Assembly (NCBI GenBank): GCA_013396755.1
Contig: VWZF01005999.1
Coordinates: 103,158-167,157, forward strand
DNA length: 64,000 nucleotides
Reading direction: 5' to 3'
Origin: Sclerurus mexicanus
Lineage: Eukaryota > Chordata > Aves > Passeriformes > Furnariidae
The notes beneath the pieces were generated by a model. The model had not been told where the DNA came from, did no database searches, and was given only the letters and a program-made list of their open reading frames with translations. Position 1 is the first letter of the stretch; each line of letters starts with the position of its first letter. This document shows positions 37,301 to 47,621 of this stretch, in pieces. The translations under genes and the position numbers were made by a program.

Positions 37301-40300
37301 CGGGGCCCCACATCTGCTCCCGACCACCTCAGATCCTCTCCAGCTCCAAGAGCAACCGTGGGCACGTCTTGGGAAAACACCACCGAACAACTCCCCGAGA
37401 TCTGCCAAGATCTGTGCTGGCTAATAGTGCCAAGCACGCCATTTCTAAAATGAAAAACAAAGGCCAGTCCTCAGTACTCGTCTCAACTTGTCAAACTTAC
37501 TAATCTGTGTGGGCACAATGACACTACAGATTTCTCAAGACACCACAAAATCGTGGCTGACAGCTGCCCCTGCTCCTCCTGAAATTAATACTCGTAAGGA
37601 AGATGTACAGCCTCCTCAGAGCAAACACACAGGAGTGGCACCTTCACTCACATGCTGACAGCTCCACAATTCAGAGATCCAAGAATTCCAGAGCTCTGGG
37701 ATCTCTGGCTACATTGAAAAATGCAGTCCCCAAAGCGCAGTATGTCTGAAAATGGTGATGATCACAAGTGCAAAGAGACCAATTCCAGGCCCTGTTTTAT
37801 AAGCACTGAGGTCTGTTCAGCCCCATAAAATTTACAGACATACAAGTGGGACATGACTGGTTTCAAGTAAAAGTCAGTTTTTTATTGAACTCCTGGCAGG
37901 TTACAATTCTTGACCAGGTGTATTTGACATCAACTACCTGGCTGGTCTAGCATGCAAATTGCCAGGCTAATAATTCCTTCCTCCTATCTTACTTCTCCCT
38001 TCCTCAAGGTGTTTGCACTTGGAGGAGTTTTTATGATTTACACTACAAAGGGTTGCCACAATACAAATGTGCTTTCTTACTGTGAAACAATTGGATAATT
38101 CTTCATTTTCATTCAATTTAGCACCTTCAGTAACTACACACTGGAGAAACAACTTCATATGCAAGGGGAATGTGAAGCTTTATTCCAGACTTGTTAATAA
38201 AGAATTTATCTACAGAAAAAGAAACAGTATGGAATGAAAAGAGATTCAAATCCCCATCACAATGAATTATTGGCTTGTGAAACTGAACCTGCACCATTTC
38301 AGGAGCAGGTCTGTGCATTCACATACACGTGAGGTCACACAAACAGGCAGCCCAAGGCATCATCAGTGACCCTTTCTATGCTTGCAGCGAACTGGATGCA
38401 GGTGCCAAAGCACTGCACCCGCTTCCACCGTGGCATTTTAGGTTAGCAGTTTGTTTGTGATGAGAAGGTAGTCAAGCTGGTGCAGGAATCAGTGCTGAAT
38501 CAGACCCGAGCCACAGGGATGCTCAGAGGTGAGAACAGCGGGACAGCAAAGGGGAGCTCCGCAGCGACAGGGAGTCAGCTGCAGCAGCCTGCTGTTAACA
38601 CCCTGTGCCTGCTCACTGCTGCTCCCTTCATTTCATTGTCACACTGCTCTTGTCACCTCTCCCACTCCCAGCTGCTCCATCCATGGCAGCCCAGGCCAGC
38701 GTGGCTCTGGAAGCCTGGCACAGCTCCCTCCTCTCCAGTGAATCTGTCTCGGGAATGACTCTGCTCTCCCACTTGCTTTTGTCAGCAGCACCTTTGTCTC
38801 ACACAGCTGCAAAGCTGCTTTGGACCAGACAAAGCAGGTTCCTCAGATGGTTTCTTTTCACCCATGTTTCTGCTCCACATGGATTTATTGTGCCTCGGAT
38901 ACTTAACAGCACGATGAAGGGAAGAAGACCAACGTGCTTGATCCGCGGATGATGTGTCCACTGGTAACAGAAACATCCAAATGACACTTTCATCACTTCC
39001 CTGCCACCTGGGCCAAGTCCAACAGCCTGTCCCGAGCCTGGGGACGGTCCAGCCCTGAGGGCCAACCCTTGTCATACCCTTGAACACACATCTTTTTGGC
39101 CTCACTTGCTCCCATCTGCCATTTCTTTCCTCACCTCCCAGCAGCACTGCCCACCACAGTCCTCAGGGCACACCCATCAGCAAAGCCACTGGCAGCAGTG
39201 CTGCCCTGTGCTGGGTAATTGGCAGTATCTTGGAAAAGAGAGGATCCACCATCTCAGCACAACTCAGCCCCCACAGCGAGGCCCTTATTGGTATGAGATG
39301 CTCACAACACAGCCTTTCTCAGTCAGTGACTCCAACGTGAGCACTCACCCTGACCCAGGGACTGTGAAAGGACAAGCACTGCTGTCCTTTCACTGCCCCC
39401 AGGTGTCTGTGGCAATGGGAACGTGAGGGGTCAGCCCCAGCTGACTGATGCCCATCCACAGCTCAGAGAGCCAAACTCTATGTGCTGCAGACTGCCTTAT
39501 GACCCCGTGGGATGAGGAGTTTATAAATCAAGGCAGAATATAGCCACAAGGCATAGACAGAAGCACCAAATTTACTCCTGCATTTAGCAGCTAAACTGAT
39601 GATTAAAGCACCTTAGATTTAAAACTTCCGCTCCAGCATCAGAAGCAAAGTGGCGAAGGGGAATCCAGATAAACCCTACTAAAAGCACATCTGTCATCTC
39701 AGCAAAATAAATTTCACAGAGACAGTTCTCTCTTCCCTGCTCCACCTCACCTGCATCTCTCTGGACCTCATGTTTATGGCACCAATTTTAAATGACAGAA
39801 CTGCCCTGGCCACTGAAGATGAATGGAATGATTTTGGGTGTAGAGTTTATGAACTTGCAGCATTGCTCATAGTAGCAGGAATGCAGTTAATGCTGGTTTT
39901 ATGTCCCACCAGGAGTCCAGGTGATGCCCTCAGTGAGGAGAGCAGAGAGGTGCTCTGGCACTGCAAACCCAGGACCATCTACTCAAACTGCACAGCTGAG
40001 CAGGTTTTCCTGCAATCCTGGAGACTTCCCACATGCCTGTCACTGCCCCTCAGGTGTACTGGCAGGTCCTGTTCTCTGTTCCCTCACCAGAGCCCTAATG
40101 CAGAGGTTCCCACCGTGTCAGCTCTGTCCTTCCCCCCGGGGTGACCCCCCAGCACAGGGCTGGCAGCCCACCTTGCTGGGCTCAGGGCTGGGATGTAGTC
40201 AAGAACCAGGCATGGGGAAAAACGGGGAATCTGTCCACAATATTGAAGCACAAGGCAGGCATATAAAAATGGAGATACAGCAATTAAAAAAAAACCATCA

Positions 40301-43300
40301 CAGTGGCATTTCAGCTGTGCAGTAGTTTCAGAGTCAAGTGAGTAAACAGAATCATGGAGTCACAGAATAGCTGGGGTTGGAAGGGACCTCTGGAGATCAT
40401 CCAGTCCAAGCCCCTGCCAAGGCAGGGTCACCTGGAGCAGAGGACACAGGAACACATCCAGGTGGGTTTGGAATGTCTCCAGAGAGGGAGACTCCATGCC
40501 GACCCTGGGCAGCTGTTGCAGTGCTCTGCCACATTCCATGGAAAGAAGCTCCTCCTCACAGTGAGGAACTCCTTGTGCTTTAGTTTATGGCCCTTGCTCC
40601 TTGTCCTGTCGCTGGGCACCACTGAACAGTCTGGCACCATCCTCTTGGCACCTGCCTTAGAGATGTTTGTATTGATTGATGAGATCCCATCTGAATCTTC
40701 TCTTCTCCAGACTAACCAGGCCCAATTCCCTCAGTCTCACCTCATATGAGAGATGCTCCAGACCCCTCATCATCTCTGTAACCTCTGCTGGACCCTCTCC
40801 AGCAGCTCCTTGTCTTTCTTGATCTGTGCACAGCAATGTTCACAATGTCCACTATGGGTTCCCCAGGGCCTGACCAAGCCCTGCTGTGACTTTACTGGGC
40901 ACCACAACCCCAGTGCTCCTGAGGAAGGAACATCACACGCTCCCCTGCAAAGCCACAGGGAAGAGACAAGGGCTGCTGCTGTAAGGGAGCTGCTCTGAGA
41001 AACCACAAGGTCACTTAGCTATGACAAAATGGTTCCAATTAGTCTTCTGTGCTCCAATGGGCCTAGAAAACAAACAAACTCCAGATATTATTGACACAAT
41101 GTCTCATAGGTGAGTAACCTTTTAGTCTGGCCTGGAACATTAATGTGAATAGATGAAATTGTTACTGTGAGACACGACCCAAAGGAGCAAGTGGCAGCTC
41201 CATCCCTGGCCTCAGCATCTCCATGGTAACACTGTGACCTACGTTTTCATTCCTTTTATAAGCCAACAACATATTCCACGGCAAATTTCAGGATACACCC
41301 ACACCATACTTGCACTGGCTTATGCTGGATGTGGCCTGGAACCCTCAGAGATGAGATCTCACATCCCTGCTCTGTCCCGAGCTCAGGGCCATGCACTGCT
41401 GGGTCCATCCTGGGGACAGGGCAACCATCCCCTAGAGAAAAAAGGCTGACTTGGTGCTCACCCTGTACCACTGGCAGCCCCCCAGTCTCAACACTGGCAA
41501 AGTGCAGGTCCCTCCAGAGCCCTGAACGGCTCCAGCTTCACTTGGTGGTGGCCCAAAAAGCACAGCTCGCAGGTCACTTTAGCCTGAAGCACCTGCAAAG
41601 CCTCACACCGGGGTCTCTCCAGCCCCAAGCCAGTTCTGGTAGTGCCAGGAAGCTCCTCTGGCTGTGGCTGCTCCCTCCACACACATTCCCAGCCTCTCCA
41701 GACCAGGCTGCAAACACAATGGGTTGAGCAGGTGCAGGCTTTGCACCTGGGACAGGTGTAAGCATGTTCTGCTCCTCCACCTGGCTTGGAGAAGTTCACA
41801 AGTGCCCTCTTCTCCTTACACACTGCACTGATGAAACATCACGCAAAAACAAACGGAAAACATGAAGATTACTTTTTTTTTAGCTTAAAAGGAAGCTTTT
41901 TCCAGTTTCAGGTAACCATCCCTTCAGTTTGTACTCATGCAAACCAGTAGCCATGCTGGTTAAGTAGGAGCCACAGCCAATTTGATTCAAGACCTCCCAG
42001 ACAGCTCTGGCCAAGGCCCATCACCTCTGCAGCACCAAGCACCCCTTGTATCTGCTGGGATCTCTCCCCCTCTCTTGCTTCCAGAGCCTTTCCCACGCAG
42101 CCTGCCCGGAGCAGCCAGTCCCAGCAGGCAGCCCAGCGCTGCATCCCACAGCTCTGCACTCCAGCATCAGCAGCTGCCCTCCCAGTAACCCCACCGAGCA
42201 AAATAGAAGCTGCCTGACAAAAAAAAAAAAAAAACAAACAGGAAAACAACCCACACAGCCCCCTCCCTTTCCTCGGGGAGGATCACTGTTTCTGACTCCC
42301 AGCTCACCGGGATGCATCACTGCTTCCCCAGGCAGGAGGGAGCTTCTCAAAGGCTCTGCTTGCTGTCCTTTTGAATGTCACTGCCCTGGGTACCTTTTCC
42401 TCTCACAGTTCCACTACATGGAGATAACAAAATCTAAAGCATTATCTCAGTGTGGGGCCTCTGACACCTGGGAGAAAGGGACTCTGAGAATGCCTAAAAT
42501 TCCATGAGCTCCAGTGACAGTCAGTGATTATTTCTTCCATGCTTTGTTCTCTGCAGCCTTTTAACACTTCCCTTCCACAACATTTCAATCCTTTTCTCCA
42601 TCTTTCTTCCAAGTCTGTCCCAAGGGACACCCACTCCTACACTAAAAACATGCCCCGGACAAGATGGGAAGTCTTTGGAAGGTACCAGAAAGCCACAAAA
42701 GGCAGCAAGGACTCTGCCAACAGCCTTGCTGTCAGGATAAACACTGGGCACGGGAGAGTGCTCTTGGTGGGAACCTTCCCAGACCTCCAGCCTGCATGCA
42801 TAAGCCAGCAATGAACAGAAGCAGGAAGAGAGCAGGAGATGCATCACCTCCTCAGCACCAGCTTCCTCAACAGATCCATGTCCTGTCACTTGCAGCAGAG
42901 TCCAACACTCCCTTTTCTTCTAATTCCTCAGAATATCTTAAAGATCAGGGAAAAAAATCCGAGTGATTCCAAAGGGATAATTCCTCCATCCTCTGCCAGC
43001 AACTCATACCCCATCACCAGGCAACTGCCCTGGTCTAAAAGGGAAACAAAGGGAAGAAAACTGCATTGCCATCATCCCTTCTGTAACCTCTGAGCAAGAG
43101 GAGAGGTAAATGTACCTCCCCAGCCTCCTGGAAAAAACTCCTCCAGGCTAAGACACTGAGGAGTTGCATGGGAATAGTCACACAACATTTCTGAGCCATG
43201 AAGTTCCCGGGACTCACGTCAGGAAGAATCACAAGTTGGAACCAAAACCAAACTGTTCTCACTCCACGTAACCCCAGGGTACCTGCAGCCCTCTCTGCCT

Positions 43301-46300
43301 CCTGCTGCTGTTCCATCCCACATCCACGGCCCCAGCACAGCACACAGAGCTCCCAAAGACCAGGATTTGACTGAAAACAGAAGGTCCACAAAGCCTTGCA
43401 CGTAACTCAGCCCTCCTTAAAATGCCTGGCCATGGCAGCTGGGCTGTCCTGCCGGGGTACCATCCCTCTGCAGTTCTTCATTACCACTCCCCAGTTTCTC
43501 CAAGACATTCTGCCACACAGGCTCTCCAGAGGAGACACCAGAAACAGACTCCGGGGTGTAGAAGTTACCACCAAAGGACAATCTCCTTGATCAGTTTTAG
43601 AATGTTATGAGGGATACAAAAGCCATTACACCATTTCCCTTCCTTGGAGTCAAGGGACTCTGGGGAGGAAACAAGTCAAATGGACAACCCTCAGAGAACA
43701 AAGTGCAGCAGGAGTGGAGCAGGTTGGGGCAGTGTCTGCACACTTGGCATCTCCCCCAGGTGGGTTCCTGGGGCTGCCTGGGGCCATCAGAGCCTCACCC
43801 TTCTGCTCAGGAGCTGAATTAGCAGGGAAAGCAGCAAAAGAACTAACAGCCCAAAGACTCACACGCAGCTCATTTCCTGCATGGCGATTGTCCTCTGCAG
43901 GGAGAGAGAAGGGTTCAAGCTCCAGCATCCACAGAAGTGGAGGATCCTGCCCTTCCCTTCTCCACTGTCCCGCTGATGGCTCTACCACCTTCCTGCTCCT
44001 CAAAATCCACAACCCTTTTCCCTCACTGCACTCACCAGTGACTTTAATCCTTTCTTAAACCACGACTGCATCAAGGCCTGCCTCCTTCCAGTCACATTTA
44101 GGGCAGAGCCTTCACCCCAGCAGAGTCTGCAGCCAGTGCAGGGAGCACATGTGAGTTATGACTGCACAAACCTGTCCCACCAGACACAGACCCTCCTGGT
44201 GAGAGCCCAGACACATACAGGCACTGAGGACTCGATTCTTCAGAGCACTGAGCTTTTTGGACCTAAACCACCATCACATGCAAGGGGGAAGTTAACCACA
44301 TGATCCTGGTGGGCTTGTAGAGGCCTAACACTGCCCCTCTCCCTGCTCCCAGTGCCTCTGTTCTGCTCTCTGCAGCCCAGCTGAGGAGCTGGAGTAGATT
44401 CAGGTACCTCTACGCATGTGCTACACCTTCAGCTTATGTAGAAGAGGCTGTTCCTCTGTTTCACTGGAGTCACTGGAGGACAGCTAATCCTACAGCTCCA
44501 GCCCTCTGCCAAGCCAGAGGTGAAGCCTTCAGAAACTGCACAAGTCATCCTGAGCCAGAATTTCTGCAGGAAGGAAAGACACGACATCCCTGTGACTGGG
44601 ATGAATAAAAGGCAGCCAAATTTTCTACTCTCAACACTTTTTTTATAGGATAGCAACCTTCCTACCATGGTTATTTATAAAGAAGTGTTACAGACCATGT
44701 TAAATTATACACTGCAGAGCTTCAAGAGATGACTTAAAAATGATGATTCTTTTTTTTCCCTTCCTCTTCTTTAGAATTCAGAGTAATTTCTAGGGAATTT
44801 TTTGTATTTCCAAGTGAATACTTCAGGATCCCATAAGTATTGTGGTATGTCCATGTGTACCTCTCACAGCTTGATTCTTGTCTGTGGCAACTAAATTCAC
44901 TTGGATTCACAAATGATCTCAAGCTTGATACACCAAGGGGTGAAAAGACTTCCCTGCAGAGCTTACAGATGTGTTCCAAGCACAGAGAGGGCTGCAGTGC
45001 TGCTCTGGGGAGCCTGACACATTATCCAGGAGTCACAGCTTCTCCTTATCCACAGTCAGAGAGGAACAAGCAACCAGGAGCACCCCTAAGGCTGAGCAAA
45101 CAACAGCTCTGTAAGTGCAGGACAGAGAGGCTCCTGCTCCTTGGATCTCCCCACCTGACCAGATCTGCGATCTGCCCTTGTCTCCATCAGAGATTCTCTG
45201 CCTGGTCTCGACACAGGTGCTGGGAGGGCACTACAAAGCCAACACTTCTCCCTGCAGGAACCTGGGATGGGGGGCTGCAAAACAGGACCAGCAAAGACAG
45301 AGGCAGCTGCAAAATGGCTGCAAAACAATGGAAGGACGGTTTGCCATCTTGGGAAGCTCCTGCCAACCTGTCTCTGCACAGCCTGTCCAACCCTCCCTTC
45401 CTCCTCTGCCTCACAGACACTTCATCCGACCTGCACTAAACCCCAGCCCTTCTCCATCCTGCCCTTCCTACCACCACGGCTGTCCTTAGACCAAATATTG
45501 TACGTGAAGTGTCCCTGCAGTTCCTCATGGCTGAAAAAGAATGCAAGAAAATGGCAGTATCTTGTTTTAGAGCCCTTCCTTTCACAATGTTAGCACAATT
45601 CAGCTAAGCACAACTTGAAGGTCATTAGAAGAGATCCAAGAAAAAAGGCAGGGGTCCATTCAGCTGGCTTCCAAAGACTAGTGTGACTGGGCTTGCTCTT
45701 TTAGCAAGAGGTTTAAACACACACAGAATTTACCTAGAATGATAACATCACTCTACATTACATTCTATTTAATAACTTTATCCCCTGCAAGAGTTCAACA
45801 GCAGAGAACAAAATCTGCTACTTTTTCACACAGGATTTTCTGTGGATTCCACAGGGTTTTCTACAGGTTTTATAGTGAATTTATTGTCTGCAAAACATTT
45901 TCTTTCCTCATAGAGAAGACACAGGCCTGTTAGAAGTCAAGTGAGTTTCTCTTGTGCTCTCTTGCCCATCAAGGAGGACTCGTCACAAGCTGATGGGGAC
46001 AATACCTGCATCTGAAATACTGACACATTAACTAGCACATGCTGGTGCCCTCAACTAGACAAGGTAAATCTCAGTTTGACCTCTATTGAAGCAAACCCTG
46101 GAAATAAATCCAGACATTACCTTTGCCAGCAAGGACAGATTGCTGCATGTACACTAAGCACGTCAGTGAACACATTATAACTCACCTTTTTTTATTCCCC
46201 AGTGAAAGCAAGACCTAGGAGTGACAAACCAGTGCAGAAGCCTTGTGCAATGCTGTCACTTCCCAGTTAAAACTTCTCCCAAGGACATCAGCTCCAGGGG

Positions 46301-46573
46301 TGAATTTCCCACGGGGCACTTGTCCACTAAAAGTGAACTTGTCCCCACAGCCCACCCGAGTTACCAAACTGTCTTTTCTCCTCGAGGGGACTCCTCCCGC
46401 TGAGATCTCACACCAACCCTTTATGATAAATAAATGCACTTATATTTTAAGGCTATTGAGCAACAGCTGTATGCACACATGGACACAAAGAAGGCACATC
46501 AGTTCTCTTACCTGAGCCATTTCTGCCTTCAGGATGGTTTTGTGAAAGATATTCTCCAAAAGCCCTCGCCGCT
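10254..46573 (-). CDS. NSMF: NSMF (Jacob/NELF), 15 coding exons, 5' end missing
   Basis: Joined exons, in transcript order: 46573-46512, 34742-34263, 28966-28891, 27327-27322, 26842-26774, 22329-22277, 20391-20302, 18709-18588, 17058-16975, 15979-15946, 15427-15357, 14297-14218, 12720-12618, 12226-12151, 10351-10254. All introns are GT-AG and all phases agree, giving 1504 nt or about 500 codons to a TGA. The product matches the vertebrate NSMF family along its length: RAARAFGEYLSQ near the N-terminus, ERMYSVDRVSDD, the basic signal ERKRRKR (about residue 216 of the visible part), an IQ-like motif VIQRNFRKHLRM, and the conserved C-terminal domain ending KLLDYDDIL. In mammals this protein carries signals from NMDA receptors at the synapse to the nucleus, binds caldendrin and importin-alpha, and is linked to GnRH neuron migration. 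The exon with the myristoylated start is not visible. No stop or frameshift was seen. Confidence 0.95.
11385..11447 (+). repeat. CR1 3' tail fragment
   Basis: The sequence agctttaaggttctttccaa followed by cccaaaccagtctgagtctgtgattc is the characteristic 3' end of avian CR1 LINEs. Only about 60 bp remains. Confidence 0.7.
12151..12226 (-). CDS. NSMF: NSMF exon 15 (76 nt)
   Basis: The exon encodes LFQNLKNLMNPYRVAFESPL then ELSAQ, with acceptor ttcctttcag and donor gtaattt. It ends one base into a glycine codon that exon 16 completes. Confidence 0.97.
12618..12720 (-). CDS. NSMF: NSMF exon 14 (103 nt)
   Basis: The exon encodes FWKRLSRLMSKVNPEPNIIH then IMGCYVLGNPNGEK. The acceptor is gtttgttccag and the donor gtaggag. 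It is highly conserved and has the expected length and phase. Confidence 0.97.
14218..14297 (-). CDS. NSMF: NSMF exon 13 (80 nt)
   Basis: The exon encodes GGPGHLYLLKNKVATFAKVE then KEEDLI, with acceptor ctctcgcag and donor gtgagtg. The glycine-rich GGPGH turn is invariant in the family. The last two bases join exon 14 to make leucine where mammals have histidine (EEDLILFWKRL against EEDMIHFWKRL). Confidence 0.96.
15357..15427 (-). CDS. NSMF: NSMF exon 12 (71 nt)
   Basis: The exon encodes EEIEKKLNIYRKGCKIWKML then IFCQ. The acceptor is ttttttttgcag and the donor gtatgtg. This is the core of the C-terminal domain. Where human has HKGAKIW, this bird has RKGCKIW. Confidence 0.96.
15946..15979 (-). 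CDS. NSMF: NSMF exon 11 (34 nt)
   Basis: A short exon encoding DHEHATFDDIL, with acceptor gggtttccag and donor gtacgtg. Its final G is completed by AG from exon 12 to give glutamate. It is placed by phase and by protein continuity with exons 10 and 12. Confidence 0.95.
16975..17058 (-). CDS. NSMF: NSMF exon 10 (84 nt)
   Basis: Exactly 28 codons encoding LISSKVPKAEYVPTIIRRDD then PSIIPILY, with acceptor cctcttccag and donor gtaagta. It opens the conserved C-terminal domain of NSMF and is almost unchanged from mammals. Confidence 0.96.
18588..18709 (-). CDS. NSMF: NSMF exon 9 (122 nt), acidic linker
   Basis: The exon encodes an acidic stretch, HDLQDSCGTLDGDFDLNWEA, then EKELEAMACDGEDFIPPKIM. 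The acceptor is gttccggcag and the donor gtgaggg. It is the least conserved exon of the C-terminal half. It leads into the globular domain, where FIPPKIM is near-invariant. Confidence 0.93.
18710..22276 (-). other. NSMF: NSMF introns 8 and 7
   Basis: Introns 18710-20301 and 20392-22276. Apart from exon 8 between them, no gene or clear repeat is seen. Confidence 0.85.
20302..20391 (-). CDS. NSMF: NSMF exon 8 (90 nt)
   Basis: The exon encodes FAERRERSFSRSWSDPTPIK and on to the HDSRE junction, with acceptor ttatcctag and donor gtgagt. It is serine- and arginine-rich, with likely phosphorylation sites (RSFSRSWSDPTP). Length and phase match the family. Confidence 0.95.
22277..22329 (-). CDS. NSMF: NSMF exon 7 (53 nt), IQ motif second half
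   Basis: The exon encodes NFRKHLRMVGSRRVKAQ, completing the IQ-like motif (VIQRNFRKHLRM). In mammals caldendrin binds this region and masks the NLS. The acceptor is ctttctttcag and the donor gtaagtg. The final A joins exon 8 to restore threonine in AQTFAERR. Confidence 0.95.
24784..25150. repeat. 27-bp minisatellite, about 13.6 copies
   Basis: The unit is agggtctgcatcccaggg plus atcccctcc. About ten copies are identical; the last three to four differ by one or a few bases (ccagagat, tctccagccc, tctccatccc). Because 27 is a multiple of 3 and the unit lacks stops in most frames, open frames of 159-273 codons appear on both strands. They are not genes. It lies within NSMF intron 6. Confidence 0.95.
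26438..26511 (+). repeat. CR1 3' tail fragment
   Basis: The segment gcagaggagttggaactaga through gcattccaacccaaaccattctata is a CR1 3' UTR end. It lies about 260 bp downstream of the exon 6 donor. Confidence 0.7.
26774..26842 (-). CDS. NSMF: NSMF exon 6 (69 nt), nuclear localisation signal cassette
   Basis: The exon encodes AFRGHAERKRRKRASDSAAV and on to IQ, with acceptor gtttcccag and donor gtaggg. It holds the bipartite-like basic NLS (ERKRRKR) and the first half of the IQ-like motif. Its length is exactly 23 codons, so skipping keeps the frame; a mammalian isoform 23 residues shorter is consistent with this. A second AG seven bases into the exon (gttcag) could act as an alternative acceptor but would break the match to mammalian FRG and the phase. 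Confidence 0.93.
26843..28890 (-). other. NSMF: NSMF introns 4 and 5 around the microexon
   Basis: Two introns (28890-27328 and 27321-26843) flank the 6-nt exon. The 480-base intron between microexon and NLS exon is short. I see no repeat of known family here. Confidence 0.75.
27322..27327 (-). CDS. NSMF: NSMF exon 5, 6-nt microexon
   Basis: Six bases, CATCTC, lie between a pyrimidine-rich acceptor (ctttctttttccctgcatctcctggaatctctag, read on the minus strand) and a consensus donor gtaagtat. Joined to the GC of exon 4 and the GG of exon 6 it reads A-I-S-A-F-R-G. This matches AISVFRG at the same place in mammalian NSMF, where isoforms differing by two residues are known to me. Skipping keeps the frame (A-A-F-R-G). 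Being so short, it rests on phase, splice sites and protein agreement rather than on coding signal. Confidence 0.8.
28891..28966 (-). CDS. NSMF: NSMF exon 4 (76 nt)
   Basis: The exon encodes DDVPIRTWFPKENLF then SFHTATTTMQ, and ends in GC of a split alanine codon. The acceptor is ctcttccag and the donor gtaagtg. The first two bases complete the aspartate codon begun in exon 3. It is nearly invariant in the family and lies just before the alternatively spliced NLS/IQ region. Confidence 0.95.
32010..32135 (+). repeat. CR1 3' end fragment
   Basis: Contains ggttggagtgagatggcctt, then aaagggcccttccaacccacaccactccccagttccctgattctgtg, which is the CR1 3' UTR signature in plus orientation (antisense to NSMF). 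Confidence 0.75.
33738..34144 (+). repeat. CR1 LINE fragment, young
   Basis: A 5'-truncated CR1 copy in plus orientation. It begins near the gaggggaagctgtttgagga block and ends with gttgatggcattttgtgatt. It shares the agagggtggtgggcactgcc block almost base for base with the copies at 35255 and 55220. It ends 118 bp from the exon 3 donor. Confidence 0.85.
34263..34742 (-). CDS. NSMF: NSMF exon 3 (480 nt), large variable exon
   Basis: This is the largest coding exon, about 160 residues from DHLLADSYLGQEDSPEMQQ to ERMYSVDRVS. The acceptor is tttgtttcag and the donor is TCTG|gtgagt. The start, the NKRRLS and RVYTISGE segments and the end are family-conserved. The middle is less so and holds a histidine cluster (HHGHHVH) followed by a CPNC pair. 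It is GC- and CpG-rich compared with the flanking introns. CR1 copies in the same orientation lie on each side, one ending only 118 bp beyond the donor. Confidence 0.95.
35255..35957 (+). repeat. CR1 LINE, 700-bp 3' part
   Basis: Runs from the end of the reverse transcriptase ORF (gagacctgggggttctggtt, aactggatgcc-like region) through the 3' UTR to catattttatgattctgtga. Orientation is plus. It is one of three closely related copies in the window. Confidence 0.88.
36440..37460. other. degenerate open block of uncertain origin
   Basis: This block has a base composition and codon-like texture unlike the surrounding intron. Overlapping open frames run on plus (36864-37166, 37040-37453) and minus (36475-36906). 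The plus frames contain ADALQAECMSGCSEESC and QCRKCSQAPKPLEQV, which resemble, in my judgement, the 5' ORF1 region of avian CR1 elements, with frameshifts between them. A 5' LINE remnant is the likeliest reading, but an old processed pseudogene or other retroelement cannot be excluded. Confidence 0.3.
40350..40870 (-). repeat. CR1 LINE fragment, minus orientation
   Basis: Starts with cagaatagctggggttggaa and gggacctctggagatcatcc, the reverse complement of the CR1 3' UTR. It continues through ctccttgtcctgtcgctggg into the upstream part. Sense strand is therefore minus, the same as NSMF. Confidence 0.9.
46512..46573 (-). CDS. NSMF: NSMF exon 2 (62 nt)
   Basis: The exon reads (R)AARAFGEYLSQNHPEGRNGS and ends in CAG|gtaaga. 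This is the most conserved N-terminal stretch of NSMF, and its last base joins in phase to the next exon to restore the SDHLLADSY junction. The acceptor chosen is atgcgcag, which leaves one base to complete an arginine codon from exon 1. An in-frame ATG just upstream (46579-46581) could start a shorter protein lacking the myristoylation site if the true exon 1 were not used, but known NSMF proteins begin about 24 residues earlier. Exon numbers here assume a single missing exon 1. Confidence 0.88.
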
Positions 46574-47596
46574 CTGCGCATCCGAGTGCCGCAGCCAAGG
46601 AGAGAAACAGAGATGGGCAGTGGTTAAAGGGCAAGGCAAGAAGAACAGTTCAATAGCAATACACTGCTGTGCTCCTTCAGCTGCCATTCCCTCAGCCAAG
46701 GTGACACCAGAGCAAACACAGTGTCACAGCAGTGAGGGCTTCCTGGTCACACGCAGCCCAGTGTTCCCCTGCCCAAAGGAGGAACAGAAGTCCAGCACTC
46801 TATCAGTCTTCACCTTCTCTGTTAAAACTGAAAAATAAAATTGAAAGGCACCTGCATTAAACCTGGCCTTGTTTCTCTGACACACATAAGAACAGGTTCA
46901 CTGCCTCCAACCCCCTCCTGGCACCCAGGGAAGGAGGTGTCCCCACCCCAGCGCCACCCACCTCTCCCACCTCCTACTTGGGCCCTGAGCGCTCCCCCCC
47001 GTGAGCTGGCACAGCTTAGATGTGAATGCTAAAGCCCATTTTACCCACTTTAACACCAAGTTCTCAAGCACCAACTCTGCCAGTGTTTGGATTACTGGAG
47101 AAGCTTATTTGAGAGACATCCACAAGCCCCCACCAAAACCACTTCCTGGTTCTCTGATGGATTTAGGTCCTATGGGTGACTGAGATTTTACTGGAATATA
47201 TTAAGAACCAACCAAGCAGGAGGAGCTCAACCCTTATCACACATCAAGGCCTACGTAAGAGAGCAAACCTATGAATATTCCAACCAGGATAAAGCTCTCT
47301 GCTTGCAACCCACCCAGGAAAGGAATCCTTGGTCAAGCCATGCATTCCCTGGAATACAGGTATCTCCAGACTCCAACTGCCAGGACTTTTGTAAGGTCCT
47401 GCTGCTGTGCTTGTTTTCCTGAACCCAACAGACCTGTGACTCAAGAAAGCCAATTCTAATGCCAGCTTTTGCCCAGCCATCCATTTTCCCCAGGTCTGTA
47501 GAACAATCTCTCCAAGGTCTGCAGCCTCACAGTCAGGCTGGGTTGCCAATGGGCCTCCCAAAGGGGGAGGTGACACAGCCACCCACATCCTTGGGA

Positions 47597-47621
47597 AGCC
47601 AAGCCAAGCCAAGCCAAGCCA
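47597..47621. repeat. (CCAAG)n pentanucleotide run
   Basis: About five tandem ccaag units. A simple repeat without other features. Confidence 0.7.

Larger units (their letters stand above)
34743..46511 (-). other. NSMF: NSMF intron 2
   Basis: An 11.8-kb intron. It holds CR1 copies at 35255-35957 (plus) and 40350-40870 (minus), and the degenerate open block at 36440-37460. The rest shows AT-rich, unique-looking sequence with no recognised exon. Confidence 0.8.

Noticed and set aside
46512..46639. A longer exon 2 read in the frame giving AERRGLLENIFHKTILKAEMAQ
   Set aside because: That frame does not match NSMF; the frame reading RAARAFGEYLSQ fits both the family and the phase of exon 3.
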